59,286 nucleotides of DNA. It comes from Flavobacteriales bacterium. Lineage in GTDB: Bacteria; Bacteroidota; Bacteroidia; JANQJC01. Within the stretch, counting starts at the first letter, position 1, and each line of letters starts with the position of its first letter. Of this stretch, positions 1 to 8,356 are shown piece after piece. Location of the stretch: positions 1 to 59,286 of the forward strand of contig JANQJC010000017.1 in the NCBI GenBank assembly GCA_028281825.1, written 5' to 3'. The position numbers were made by a program, and so were the translations under genes. The notes under the pieces are model-generated. The model worked only from the letters and a program-made list of their open reading frames with translations. It had not been told where the DNA came from and searched no databases.

Positions 1-1
1 T

Positions 2-343
2 TTTGAAGACCCAGCAGGTGTATATGATAATAGTACTTATGCGTTTGAAGCTCCAGTGGATGGTATTTACTTTTTTGAAGCGGCAGTTTTATGGGATAAT
101 ACAAATTTGGCAGAAGTAAGAAACGCTATTTTTATAAGGGTAAACCATACAGACGAAGTAGGGGAGTGGAGTGCTTCGGGTGGATTAGACTTTTTTGGGA
201 CGGGTATAAGCACTACTTTGGAGTTAAACGCCGGAGATGAAGTCAGGGTGCGAATCTATAATGCTGACAGTAATTCCATGGATACCTTTTCCCAATCTGG
301 CAAATATTGCTATTTCAGTGGTTTCTTGGTATTTGCTCAATAA
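2..343 (+). CDS. C1q-like domain protein, 3' part only
   Basis: The reading frame is open from base 2, so the gene begins before the window and only its last 113 codons are seen. The visible protein has the pattern of a C1q/TNF-like jelly-roll: a stretch ending in FEAPVDGIYFFEA near the start, then alternating short beta strands and a C-terminal YCYFSGFLVFAQ strand. Bacteroidota often carry such domains on secreted or surface proteins, where they form trimers; that role is inferred. An in-frame GTG at 56 is inside the domain and is not the true start. The next gene starts 15 bases downstream on the same strand, so the two may be co-transcribed. Confidence 0.6.
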   Translation, partial: FEDPAGVYDNSTYAFEAPVDGIYFFEAAVLWDNTNLAEVRNAIFIRVNHTDEVGEWSASGGLDFFGTGISTTLELNAGDEVRVRIYNADSNSMDTFSQSGKYCYFSGFLVFAQ

Positions 344-357
344 ATTACTGTCTGGTG

Positions 358-1266
358 ATGTACTTCTTTAGAATAAATCGATTACTTGGTATAATAGGTA
401 TTTTATTAGTGCCTTTTTATAGCTTTTCGCAAGCACCAGTAGTAGAGTTTGATTTCTTTATGGAGTTTGTGGGAGAGGATGTGGACAGCGTGGTAGTAGA
501 TGTGGTTATTAGTCAACCTGATACAGAAGATGTTTACGTATATGTAATAAATGAGGTGAGCAGTAATGCCACTATAGGTTACGACTTTGAAATGCCATCG
601 CCTTATGAATTGATTATACCAGCAAATCATCCTGGACCTGTTTCATTTACTATTTACATTATAGATGATGATGTAATTGAAAATAATGAGGCTATCATGT
701 TGGCTATTGAAAGTGTAGTAGGTGGCAGTGCTATTACTGGAATGGAAGCCGAGCATGTGATTTGGATTGAGGATAATGATGAATGCGAGGTATCTATAAT
801 GAATACTGATACCTCATTTTGTACAACATCACCATCAATAACTTTGATTGGGAATCCAAGTGGGGGAACTTTCAGTGGAGAAGGTGTGATTGGTGACGCT
901 TTTTACCCACAATTATGCCCTCCAGGTGAAGTAACTATACATTATATAGTAAATGAAAATCTTTGCGAAGATACAGCTTCAAAGCAGGTGATGGTAAACA
1001 TTTGTAGTAATGTTGAAGATTACTTATTGGAGGATGTTAGGGTGAACCCATCGATTTTCTTAGATGTTGTGCAGATTGAGTTGGCTGATATACCTATAAC
1101 CTCAATAGAGTTAAGTATTCTGGATATGAATGGCCGCTTGGTTTATCATCAAACGATGAATAGCAAAGTAGAGCAACTGGATTTAGGATTTATTGCTCCC
1201 GGTATATACAACCTATTAATCCAAGGTAGTGAATTTCAGATTACTAGGAAGATTGTGAAAAAGTAG
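358..1266 (+). CDS. secreted protein with Calx-beta-like region and T9SS sorting tail
   Basis: I use the ATG at 358, which gives a signal peptide (hydrophobic run LLGIIGILLVPFYSFSQ, cut after SFSQ); the longer frame from 307 would put extra residues before it. Residues about 20-140 resemble a Calx-beta repeat, with acidic loops such as IIDDDVIENNEA typical of calcium-binding beta domains. The middle has several Cys. The last 75 residues have the form of a type IX secretion C-terminal sorting domain: VNPS near its start, an ELSILDMNGRLVY strand, APGIYNLLI, and a basic ITRKIVKK end. The protein is therefore expected to cross the outer membrane by T9SS and be attached or released outside. No enzymatic motif is visible. 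Confidence 0.75.
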   Translation: MYFFRINRLLGIIGILLVPFYSFSQAPVVEFDFFMEFVGEDVDSVVVDVVISQPDTEDVYVYVINEVSSNATIGYDFEMPSPYELIIPANHPGPVSFTIYIIDDDVIENNEAIMLAIESVVGGSAITGMEAEHVIWIEDNDECEVSIMNTDTSFCTTSPSITLIGNPSGGTFSGEGVIGDAFYPQLCPPGEVTIHYIVNENLCEDTASKQVMVNICSNVEDYLLEDVRVNPSIFLDVVQIELADIPITSIELSILDMNGRLVYHQTMNSKVEQLDLGFIAPGIYNLLIQGSEFQITRKIVKK

Positions 1267-1328
1267 TGCACTAAAACAATTAGTTATTTGGTTGGTTATC
1301 TGGTTTTAAACTCCAATAAATTATTGGT

Positions 1329-2219
1329 ATGAAATACTTGATTGCCGGCGGCACGGGATTGATTGGCCGAAAATTGATTTTAAACCTTATCAGGAATGGT
1401 AATAGTGTTACTGTTCTTTCCCGCTCTGAACACGAATCAGTTGGTGACTTATTAAAGTATCAAAAATGGGACGCTACGAGTGTTCCCCAAATGAATGAGG
1501 AGTTTGATGTTGTCATCAATCTTGCTGGTGCAGGTATCATGGATGAAGCCTGGACTAAAAAACGTAAGCAAGTTCTTTATGAAAGTAGGGTAGGGACTAC
1601 TAATACCTTGGTTAGTTATATCAATGGTTTGGAGAAAAAACCCCAAGTATTTATTTGTGCGTCGGGTGTGGGTTATTATGGTGACAAGGGAAAAGAAGAA
1701 GTAACAGAGGAATCGGGTATAGGTGATAAATATACTTCTAAATTGTGCGAAGAGTGGGAAGGTGCAGCTAGAAAAGCGAATACCCGTGTAGTGCTTTTGA
1801 GAACCGGGCTAGTACTGGCTCAAGAAGGTGGATTGTTACCTGAGTCATTGCTTTCTTTCAAGTTTGGTGTAGCTGCCTATTTTGGTAATGGGAGGCATGG
1901 TTGGCCTTGGATACATATTGATGATGAAGTGGAAGCTATTCGGTTTTGTGCTGAAAACAAAAATATCAAGGGTCCGGTAAATCTTGTTTCTCCTGGTATT
2001 GTAACCAATAAAGAGTTTACGAAGGCTATTGGTAAAATAAAGCATACGATTATTACCGCACCAGTACCTGAGATAAGCTTAAAGTTGATGTTTGGAGAAA
2101 GGTATTACCTATTGCTTATCAGTCAATTTGTAAAGCCCAAGAAGTTGTTAAACAATGGTTTCCAATTCAAATACTCGAAATTGGGGCCAGCGTTAAAAAA
2201 TTTACTGCTTAGTAAGTGA
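1329..2219 (+). CDS. TIGR01777-type epimerase-like protein (SDR39U1/YfcH family)
   Basis: 296 residues. The N-terminus IAGGTGLIGRKLI is a Rossmann-fold dinucleotide-binding loop of the extended SDR family. VINLAGAGIMDEAWTKKRK followed by SRVGTTNTLV and SGVGYYGDKG is the characteristic order of the YfcH/SDR39U1 subgroup, and the C-terminal domain (about 245-296) is the DUF1731-like tail. The physiological substrate of this family is not known; it is commonly annotated as a nucleoside-diphosphate-sugar epimerase. The ATG at 1329 puts the Rossmann loop at the usual position. Its stop overlaps the stop of the convergent gene by 11 bases, leaving no room for a terminator. Confidence 0.88.
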   Translation: MKYLIAGGTGLIGRKLILNLIRNGNSVTVLSRSEHESVGDLLKYQKWDATSVPQMNEEFDVVINLAGAGIMDEAWTKKRKQVLYESRVGTTNTLVSYINGLEKKPQVFICASGVGYYGDKGKEEVTEESGIGDKYTSKLCEEWEGAARKANTRVVLLRTGLVLAQEGGLLPESLLSFKFGVAAYFGNGRHGWPWIHIDDEVEAIRFCAENKNIKGPVNLVSPGIVTNKEFTKAIGKIKHTIITAPVPEISLKLMFGERYYLLLISQFVKPKKLLNNGFQFKYSKLGPALKNLLLSK

Positions 2220-2631
2220 CTAAGGTCAGGGTCTGTAATCCACTGGGTCCATCCTGCTCCATTTTCAGTTGACCATCAGTAAAATCATTTTCGTTGGTAT
2301 CCCACAGACCTATCATTTTGTCAAGCGGATTGCTTGCTGCAGCAAAACCGATAGTTAATTCAATTGCACTTGGGTCTTCTTCTTGTATGGTATATGTTCC
2401 AAAAGTGGTGCTGCTGCCCTTTGTGGCAGTAGCTGTCCCATCTTCTTTAAACTGTATTCTATATTCAGCAAACTCGGCTGCAATATCAGTGGTATCAGTA
2501 TTCATGAAACTGGATACCTTCCAGCTGTGGGCTACAAGTTTGGCATAGTAAGGATTTTCATCCTTGTCTTTTTTACAAGTGGAGAAAAGAATAACTCCGA
2601 CAAGAATAAGGAGAAGGGATAGGTATTTCAT
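2209..2631 (-). CDS. small lipocalin-like lipoprotein
   Basis: 140 residues. The N-terminus is a lipoprotein signal (LLLILVGVILFSTC) with the lipidated Cys followed by KKDKDENP, a charged tether common in Bacteroidota lipoproteins. After it come LVAHSWKVSSFM and YRIQFKEDGTATATKG, resembling the opening of the lipocalin-like/DUF4923-type beta barrels found in this phylum, and a WDTNENDF strand. Function is not assigned. It is expected to sit on the periplasmic face of a membrane. Its 3' end overlaps the convergent epimerase-like gene by 11 bases. About 220 gene-free bases upstream (2632-2853) are AT-rich, with no clear element that I can identify. Confidence 0.75.
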   Translation of the reverse strand: MKYLSLLLILVGVILFSTCKKDKDENPYYAKLVAHSWKVSSFMNTDTTDIAAEFAEYRIQFKEDGTATATKGSSTTFGTYTIQEEDPSAIELTIGFAAASNPLDKMIGLWDTNENDFTDGQLKMEQDGPSGLQTLTLVTY

Positions 2632-2853
2632 TTTGGTAAGTTTTTAGATATGCTAAGGTATATTCAAAAGTTTGAAGTCGCAATATTTTCTTAATAGAAA
2701 TGAAAGGTACTTGAAATGTAAATATTGTTATTATGATTCATCGAATAATATCATTGATTTAACGGGAGTTTAATTGGATTTATAAAATCTTCTTCTTAAA
2801 TTGAGTTAAAATTTGCAAACAGAAGTTGATATAGACCTAAAAATACCTGCCAC

Positions 2854-3171
2854 ATGATTTTAAGAAAGAGTTGCGTTGTCGGAATAACAATTTTCCGTGA
2901 TATTGGCCAGGAATTGGCATATGAGATTGAAGAATACTCAAACCTGGACGAATGCATTAGAAAGAATGCCACTAAGAGAAGCCTAAAGCTCATTAATAAT
3001 TGCTCACGCAAATTGTCAGTCAGAAGGTTGAAGAAAGAAGTGGAAGACATTGTGCAGAATGGCCGCAAAATGTTCATTTTCCCTTCAGAGAACTTAGATA
3101 GATATAAGTCGATTATAGAGGATGTACTGAAGGAACCACTAGGTGGAGACTACATGGTGATGGCTTCTTGA
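2854..3171 (+). CDS. hypothetical protein, 105 aa
   Basis: I do not recognise this protein. It is short and charged, with no signal peptide or membrane segment. The central part (about 40-75) is rich in Lys and Arg and contains the helix-like LSVRRLKKEVEDIVQNG. Four Cys are scattered without a metal-site pattern. I chose this strand over the opposite 2796-3077 frame because codon choice is normal here and the predicted protein has ordinary soluble composition, whereas the opposite translation is an odd hydrophobic mix. The stop lies five bases before the stop of a convergent TonB-domain gene. Confidence 0.55.
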   Translation: MILRKSCVVGITIFRDIGQELAYEIEEYSNLDECIRKNATKRSLKLINNCSRKLSVRRLKKEVEDIVQNGRKMFIFPSENLDRYKSIIEDVLKEPLGGDYMVMAS

Positions 3172-3176
3172 TTAAT

Positions 3177-3569
3177 CTATTCAACTTCAACGGGAAAAGA
3201 CATCAAGATATTTTTGTTGGTCGGTTTACCATTGACCATCCCTGGGGCAAATTTTAATTGCTTCATCAATTCAATAATACTTTCTTCTATTCCATATCCC
3301 AAGCCTTTAACTACTGTGAAGTGAGATAGGGAACTGTCTGCATTTACCGTAAAATTCAGCAATACTTCACCATTTGCCTTGGCATCAATAGCTTCTTGTG
3401 AGTATTCGATATTATAAAACACATGCTCATACATTTTCATGTCCCCGGCAGGATAGAAAGGGTCTTGATTTACATTCACTTTCATGTTTTGTGACTCATC
3501 GTACCCCTTATTTTGAGCATAAAGAAACAAAGGAGCACTGAATAGCAGAAGGATGGCGAATTTTCTCAT
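3177..3569 (-). CDS. periplasmic protein with TonB C-terminal-like domain
   Basis: 130 residues. It has a signal peptide (FAILLLFSAPLFLYAQ). Residues about 45-130 fit the TonB C-terminal fold (PF03544): YSQEAIDAKANGEVLLNF, then VVKGLGYGIEESIIEL, LKFAPGMVNGKPTNKN and a final IL MSFPVEVE strand. There is no N-terminal membrane anchor or Pro-rich linker, so it is unlikely to be a full TonB; stand-alone TonB-fold proteins are common in Bacteroidota and most have no assigned partner. The start codon overlaps the WD40 gene stop (TAATG), so the two are translationally coupled and in one operon with the secreted protein upstream. Confidence 0.8.
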   Translation of the reverse strand: MRKFAILLLFSAPLFLYAQNKGYDESQNMKVNVNQDPFYPAGDMKMYEHVFYNIEYSQEAIDAKANGEVLLNFTVNADSSLSHFTVVKGLGYGIEESIIELMKQLKFAPGMVNGKPTNKNILMSFPVEVE

Positions 3570-4516
3570 TAGTCGTATCTATTAAAGATTTCCCATAACA
3601 ACACCGACCTATCATCACTTGCAGTGGCAAGATAATCATTATGCTTGCACCAGGCTAGTTTATTCACAGAATTTACATGACCCTGATACTTGTCATTGTC
3701 AATCCTTAAAAGAAAATTGAATCGCTTGGCTCCCCATATTTTTACCGTTTTATCACGGCTTGCAGTAGCGAAGTACTTTCCGTTGGGGCTAAAGTCAATA
3801 CTATAAATGGCATAGTTGTGAGCGGGGATTGCTTCAATGAGTTCATATTTACCCTGGTGTTTATTCCATATATGTAGGTAAGCATCTTTTTCACCACTAA
3901 TCAGGTGTTGCCCATCTGGGTGAAAACGAACGGCATTTACAGAAGCCCTTTCGGGATTCAATATTTGTACTTCTTCCAAGGTTTGTAAATCCCAAATTCT
4001 GATAGTTCCATCCCCACAGCCAATGGCCATTTCGTCAATCTTCTCATTGATATCAATATCCCTTACTTTCTTGTCACACAGCTTAAAACTCTTCACAAAC
4101 TTCAATTCATCCATTGAAATCACTGAGACACTTCCATCAGCGGATGCAGCGAATATCTGACCGGTTTTATTGGAATACTTGATGTCAAATATTGACCCCT
4201 CATGGTGTTTGAGGTTTTTTATTTCTTTGCTAGCTTTTAAGTCTATGATATGGATATGGCCACTCATAGTACCAACAAGGAGAACCTGCTTTTCGGCAAT
4301 GTACAATAAGGAATAGATAGGGGAGCCAACATTTACCCGCCAACTACTTTTTCTAAAGTGGTTTAAATCCCATAGAATTACTTGTCTATCTCCACTTCCA
4401 CTAATAAGTTGTGAATCTTTAAAACCTTCTTGAATGGCATATACAGAGCCACTGTGGTCTAAAAGCGAGCCTGCCAGTTTAGCGCTCATGTTGGGTTGGT
4501 CTTTTTCTTCGCTCAT
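3569..4516 (-). CDS. WD40-repeat protein
   Basis: About 315 residues with no signal peptide, so probably cytoplasmic. Six or seven WD40 blades are visible, each about 40 residues, with typical ends such as DRQVILWDL, DGTIRIWDL, DAYLHIWNK, DKTVKIWGA and DRSVLLWEI. This predicts a closed beta propeller acting as a protein-interaction scaffold; no catalytic domain is attached. The frame is also open from a TTG at 4519, but the ATG at 4516 is preferred. It sits 5 bases after the upstream secreted-protein gene and overlaps the downstream TonB-domain gene by one base, giving a three-gene operon. A cytoplasmic propeller co-expressed with two exported proteins is unexplained. Confidence 0.88.
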   Translation of the reverse strand: MSEEKDQPNMSAKLAGSLLDHSGSVYAIQEGFKDSQLISGSGDRQVILWDLNHFRKSSWRVNVGSPIYSLLYIAEKQVLLVGTMSGHIHIIDLKASKEIKNLKHHEGSIFDIKYSNKTGQIFAASADGSVSVISMDELKFVKSFKLCDKKVRDIDINEKIDEMAIGCGDGTIRIWDLQTLEEVQILNPERASVNAVRFHPDGQHLISGEKDAYLHIWNKHQGKYELIEAIPAHNYAIYSIDFSPNGKYFATASRDKTVKIWGAKRFNFLLRIDNDKYQGHVNSVNKLAWCKHNDYLATASDDRSVLLWEIFNRYD

Positions 4517-4521
4517 CAATT

Positions 4522-5019
4522 TTAATTCATTACATTGACGCGAAGGTAATAAGAAGCAGTAGACATATCAGCTTTGCTAAACTCAATGAAGATTTTAGCC
4601 TTGTTTTTCTTTTCATTTTTGTGCTTCACCATTAGCATTTTGCCTGTGTCACCATCGTGCAAGATTTCTTCCACTATATACTTTTTGCCTAAACAATTCT
4701 TTACATCCATTGAAATGCTTTCAAACTTCTCTAGCAGTAACTTCTTGTTGTTCGATTCTTCCATGTATGCTTTGAATACTGGAGTGCCTGAGTTCATCTC
4801 AATACGGCTTTTATAGGCGCCCGGAAAATCCAAAAGTGAATTCATGTTCCGCTCATCAAATTGCTCTCCTTGGTATTTGAAAAAGCCATTTGGAGCTTCC
4901 CGCATCAATGAGTTAATGGCTTCACAAACACTAATCTCAGCTTGCCTACCATCGTTTTGAGCTAGGACACCCATTGAAACTAGGGCTGATAATACTATAA
5001 TTGACATTCTTTTCATCAT
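4522..5019 (-). CDS. secreted protein of unknown function, 165 aa
   Basis: The N-terminus is a signal peptide (MSIIVLSALVSMGVLAQ). The mature part is a mixed alpha/beta domain with two Cys (about 32 and 110) and a C-terminal strand SYYLRVNVMN. I do not recognise a family. Two ATGs (5019 and 5016) are possible. A TAnnTTTG-like -7 element lies on the minus strand at 5037-5030 (CAAAAATA on the + strand), but I find no matching -33 TTG at the right spacing. It is the first gene of a three-gene operon with the WD40 and TonB-domain genes. Confidence 0.65.
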   Translation of the reverse strand: MMKRMSIIVLSALVSMGVLAQNDGRQAEISVCEAINSLMREAPNGFFKYQGEQFDERNMNSLLDFPGAYKSRIEMNSGTPVFKAYMEESNNKKLLLEKFESISMDVKNCLGKKYIVEEILHDGDTGKMLMVKHKNEKKNKAKIFIEFSKADMSTASYYLRVNVMN

Positions 5020-5088
5020 TTATTTATTGCAAAAATACACTATCCAAAAGCAATACTTGTGCCATAAACTGAATATGCGACAGGATAT

Positions 5089-5106
5089 GTCAGTCATTTT
5101 GTCAGT
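5089..5106 (+). promoter_or_regulatory. direct repeat upstream of htpG, possible heat-shock site
   Basis: The 7-base word TGTCAGT occurs twice, at 5089-5095 and 5100-5106, a period of 11 bases (one helical turn). It lies about 60 bases before the htpG start in the divergent intergenic region. Location and phasing suggest a protein-binding site for chaperone control. That a regulator binds here is inference; I cannot name it. Confidence 0.35.
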
Positions 5107-5165
5107 AAATCGGTGGTGGCATAGTGATTGTTCTCAAGAAGTGAACCTAAAAAGAAAACAAAAAC

Positions 5166-7082
5166 ATGGCTACTGATACTGTGAAGGAAAAAACAACTAA
5201 GGGCGCAATTAATGTACAAACGGAAAACATCTTTCCGATAATCAAGAAGTTTCTGTACTCGGATCACGAGATTTTTCTGCGTGAGTTAGTTTCAAATGCT
5301 GTTGATGCTACTCAAAAACTTAAAACACTTTCAAGGCTTGGTAAGTTTAAGGGAGAGATTGGTGATACTACTATCGAGGTGATACATGATGAAAAAGCCA
5401 AAACCATTACCATCAAGGATAAGGGAATTGGTATGAGTGCCGAAGAAGTGGAGAAGTATATCAATCAGATTGCTTTTTCAGGTGCTGAAGAGTTCGTGAA
5501 GAAGTTCAAAAAGAAAAGCGAAGGTGAAGTGGAGAATATGATAGGCCACTTTGGTTTGGGTTTCTATTCTTCATTCATGGTTTCTAAAAAGGTGGAGATA
5601 GTCACTAAATCTCATATGACTACCAAAAAAGCGGTAAAGTGGTCTTGTGATGGTAGCCCTGAGTACACTTTAGTGGAGCATGACAGGAAGCAGAGAGGAA
5701 CGGATATTATATTGCACCTTGCTGATGATAGCCTTGAGTTTAACTCAGAAGCTAAGATAAGCGAGATACTTAATAAGTACTGTAAGTTCTTACCAGTTGA
5801 AATAAAATTTGGTACAAGAACCAATACCATACCTGCTGAAACTGATAAGGACGGCAACAAAATAGGGGAAGACAAAACACAGGAAGTTGATAATATTATC
5901 AACAACCCAAGCCCCGCATGGACGAAATCACCTTCAGATGTATCTGATGAAGATTACAAGGCTTTTTACCGTGAGCTTTATCCTTACAATTATGATGAGC
6001 CATTATTCAATATCCACTTGAACGTGGACTATCCTTTTAACCTGACTGGTATCTTGTACTTTCCTAAGTTGAAGGATAGCCTTCAAGTACAAAAAGATAA
6101 AATACAGCTATACTGCAATCAAGTGTTTGTAACCGATAGCGTTGAAGGTATCGTTCCAGATTTCTTGACGCTATTACACGGAGTGCTCGATTCGCCTGAC
6201 ATCCCTTTGAACGTATCACGTAGTTATTTGCAAAGTGATAGCAACGTTAAAAAGATTAGTAGTCATATCACCAAAAAGGTGGCTGACAAACTAGAAGAGT
6301 TATTCAAAACAAATCGTGAGGACTTTGAGGCTAAATGGGATGATATTAAAGTGTTTATCCAATACGGAATGCTGTCTGACGAGAAGTTCTATGATAGGGC
6401 TCAAAAGTTCTATTTGTTTAAAGACACTGAAGGTAAATACTACACTATAGAAGAGTATAAAAAAGCTATTGAAGCCGCTCAAACAGACAAAGATGAGCAA
6501 GTGGTGCACCTTTACACAAGTGACGTGGAAGGTCAGCATTCACAAGTGGAGCAAGCCAAAGAGAGAGGGTATAATGTATTGGTGATGGATAGCCCACTGG
6601 AAGGTCACTTTGTGCAGCACCTGGAGACTAAATTGGAAAAAGTGCAATTCAAAAGGGTAGATGCTGATACCTTAGATAAGTTGATAAATAAGGAAGAAGA
6701 ACAGGTATCTAAACTGACAGATGAGCAAAAGGAACAATTGAAACCCGTATTTGAAGGGCAAGTAGTAAAAGAAAGGTTTACTGTGGTGTTTGAGAGCTTG
6801 AGTGAAACGGAGCCTCCTGTGATGATTACAGAACCTGAGTTTATGCGTAGGATGAAGGATATGCAGAAACTACAAGGTGGCGCAGGGTTTAGTATGCCTG
6901 AAATGTACAACCTGGTGGTTAACTCCAATCACCCTCTGGTTTCAAAAATATTGGATGAAAAGGATGAGATAACCAAAGGTAATATGGCAAAACAGGTAAC
7001 CGATTTAGCTTTATTGTCTAAAAACCTATTAAGGGGTGAAGAACTAACGAAGTTTATCAAGCGTAGCCTGGATACTATCTAG
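5166..7082 (+). CDS. htpG: HtpG, Hsp90-family molecular chaperone
   Basis: 638 residues, close to the usual size for bacterial HtpG. The N-terminal GHKL ATPase domain has the family motifs in order: FLRELVSNAVDA (ATP-Mg Asn), DKGIGMS, and IGHFGLGFYSSFMV (lid hinge and glycine-rich loop). The middle domain carries NVSRSYLQSD, the conserved catalytic-loop arginine region. The C-terminal dimerisation domain follows, without the eukaryotic MEEVD tail. Cytoplasmic, it remodels client proteins with the DnaK system. The gene stands alone with its own terminator 38 bases after the stop. A repeated TGTCAGT upstream may reflect heat-shock control. Confidence 0.97.
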   Translation: MATDTVKEKTTKGAINVQTENIFPIIKKFLYSDHEIFLRELVSNAVDATQKLKTLSRLGKFKGEIGDTTIEVIHDEKAKTITIKDKGIGMSAEEVEKYINQIAFSGAEEFVKKFKKKSEGEVENMIGHFGLGFYSSFMVSKKVEIVTKSHMTTKKAVKWSCDGSPEYTLVEHDRKQRGTDIILHLADDSLEFNSEAKISEILNKYCKFLPVEIKFGTRTNTIPAETDKDGNKIGEDKTQEVDNIINNPSPAWTKSPSDVSDEDYKAFYRELYPYNYDEPLFNIHLNVDYPFNLTGILYFPKLKDSLQVQKDKIQLYCNQVFVTDSVEGIVPDFLTLLHGVLDSPDIPLNVSRSYLQSDSNVKKISSHITKKVADKLEELFKTNREDFEAKWDDIKVFIQYGMLSDEKFYDRAQKFYLFKDTEGKYYTIEEYKKAIEAAQTDKDEQVVHLYTSDVEGQHSQVEQAKERGYNVLVMDSPLEGHFVQHLETKLEKVQFKRVDADTLDKLINKEEEQVSKLTDEQKEQLKPVFEGQVVKERFTVVFESLSETEPPVMITEPEFMRRMKDMQKLQGGAGFSMPEMYNLVVNSNHPLVSKILDEKDEITKGNMAKQVTDLALLSKNLLRGEELTKFIKRSLDTI

Positions 7083-7119
7083 TGTATTCCGCCCTAAATG
7101 AGGGCGCCTCTATATTTCC

Positions 7120-7152
7120 AGCCCCTATGGTTATAGCCTTAGGGGCTTTTTT
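7120..7152 (+). terminator. rho-independent terminator after htpG
   Basis: The arms AGCCCCT (7120-7126) and AGGGGCT (7141-7147) are perfectly complementary over 7 bp with a 14-base loop, followed by a run of T. It lies 38 bases downstream of the htpG stop. Confidence 0.85.
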
Positions 7153-7277
7153 ATGCCCCGATTTGACCTATTCATCGAAAATCCGAATACTTTTGTTAAT
7201 ATTAAATTAACATTAGAGTAACAATTAATTAAATTTTACGTAAACTTGTAAGGTAAATGGTTAAAAACTATGTGCCT

Positions 7278-7733
7278 ATGAAAAGGATAGTGGCAATAAT
7301 GGTAGCGATGGTGCTTGCTAGCAGCATGGCTTATGCACAGCAATATAGTGTTAAAGACGGTATTTATTTTGATAATGAAGGCCATCCTTTGAGTGGTGTT
7401 TATAGTGAGTTGACTGATAATGGAACAGCCGAGTTTACTTTCAATAATGGAATAAAGCACGGTAAGGCAACTTATTATTTTGATGATGGTAGTGTTAAAG
7501 AAATTGGTAGCTTTTCAAATGGATATAAATCAGGCGAGTGGATGCAATACCATGCAGATGGGAGTAAAGCCAGTGTAGGCGAGTTTAAAAATGGAAAGAA
7601 AACGGGGCAGTGGAAAGTATGGGATGCCAATGGCAACCTACGTTTTGATATGAGTTATGATAATGGTAAAAAGAGCGGAACGTGGTTAATGTATGATGAG
7701 AGTGGTGCATTAAGCATGGAACGTACTTACTAG
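7278..7733 (+). CDS. secreted MORN-repeat protein (YwqK-like)
   Basis: Start chosen at the ATG at 7278, which gives a clean signal peptide (IVAIMVAMVLASSMAYAQ); the 7257 ATG adds seven residues. The mature protein is made of about five MORN-type repeats of roughly 22 residues, each with a NG-x-K-x-G-x-W/Y pattern (for example FNNGIKHGKATYYFDDG and FKNGKKTGQWKVWDANG). Databases often call this family YwqK antitoxin, but the repeats mainly predict a stiff beta sheet, and no toxin gene is adjacent. It is expected to be periplasmic or on the surface. It is a single gene between two terminators. Confidence 0.8.
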   Translation: MKRIVAIMVAMVLASSMAYAQQYSVKDGIYFDNEGHPLSGVYSELTDNGTAEFTFNNGIKHGKATYYFDDGSVKEIGSFSNGYKSGEWMQYHADGSKASVGEFKNGKKTGQWKVWDANGNLRFDMSYDNGKKSGTWLMYDESGALSMERTY

Positions 7734-7753
7734 TATATAATTGGCCAACTATG

Positions 7754-7782
7754 AAAAAGGCAGCCTGTTGGGCTGCCTTTTT
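7754..7782. terminator. bidirectional terminator between convergent genes
   Basis: The sequence AAAAAGGCAGCC / loop TGTTG / GGCTGCCTTTTT is a perfect hairpin with an A run on one side and a T run on the other. It can serve both the MORN-repeat gene (+) and the VOC gene (-), whose stops flank it. Confidence 0.88.
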
Positions 7783-7802
7783 CGTTCCGCGTGTTTTTAA
7801 TC

Positions 7803-8222
7803 TTAATCAAGATAAGTGTTCCTATCTTTCGGATTATCACTTAAATACTGAACAAATTCGTATTCATTACCAGCATTATCCAGGAAATAGTCTCTGATAC
7901 GAAATTGGTGTTTGGTTAATGGATAACTTCTAACATAGCCTTTCTTTGAAAGCCTTTCAGCTACTTGGGTCACATCATCAACTACAAAACCCAGGTGATT
8001 GAGACCGTTCAAGTGGTAGTTTTTTCCATTTTCCTTTTTTCTCACTTCAGTAAGGGCAAGATATGATTCATCAGTACCAATGTGAATCCATTTGCGACCA
8101 TTTGATTCACCACCACCCCTAACTTTGAATTCGGGCAGGGCGGTTTGTATAAACTCAACGGTTTCATCCAGGTTATTCACAGATATGTTGGCATGCTCAA
8201 GATATGATGTGTTAGTTCTCAT
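7803..8222 (-). CDS. VOC-superfamily protein (glyoxalase/bleomycin-resistance fold)
   Basis: 139 residues, a single VOC unit of two beta-alpha-beta3 halves. The opening HANISVNNLDETVEFIQTAL and the central YHLNGLNHLGFVVDDV are the two repeated strands, each supplying a His at the usual metal position; a C-terminal NEYEFVQY supplies the Glu. The metal triad therefore appears intact. The substrate is unknown; the family includes glyoxalase I, dioxygenases and drug-binding proteins. It is divergent from comB, and the shared 134-base intergenic region contains two adjacent palindromes. Confidence 0.8.
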   Translation of the reverse strand: MRTNTSYLEHANISVNNLDETVEFIQTALPEFKVRGGGESNGRKWIHIGTDESYLALTEVRKKENGKNYHLNGLNHLGFVVDDVTQVAERLSKKGYVRSYPLTKHQFRIRDYFLDNAGNEYEFVQYLSDNPKDRNTYLD

Positions 8223-8278
8223 AACATTTTGGTTTTATTGTTTAGAACAAATATCCAATCAATTTCGGTTCGTGTCAA

Positions 8279-8305
8279 ATTGATTATATCAATGTCAATA
8301 TTGAC
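8279..8305. promoter_or_regulatory. two adjacent palindromes in a divergent intergenic region
   Basis: ATTGAT-TAT-ATCAAT (8279-8293) is directly followed by the perfect 12-base palindrome GTCAATATTGAC (8294-8305). They lie between the VOC gene (-) and comB (+), where an operator for divergent promoters would be expected. A TAnnTTTG match for comB is at 8333-8340. No -33 TTG at standard spacing was found. Confidence 0.4.
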
Positions 8306-8356
8306 TGTTTAGATAGGTTAATTCTAAAATTCTAATTTTGCCCTGTCCATTGTGAT

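Noticed and set aside
2796-3077. 93-codon minus-strand frame
   Set aside because: Competes with the plus-strand 2854-3171 frame, which has better codon use and a more ordinary protein composition.
7278-7733. YwqK antitoxin of a toxin-antitoxin pair
   Set aside because: No toxin gene is adjacent; the MORN repeats and signal peptide point to an exported structural protein.
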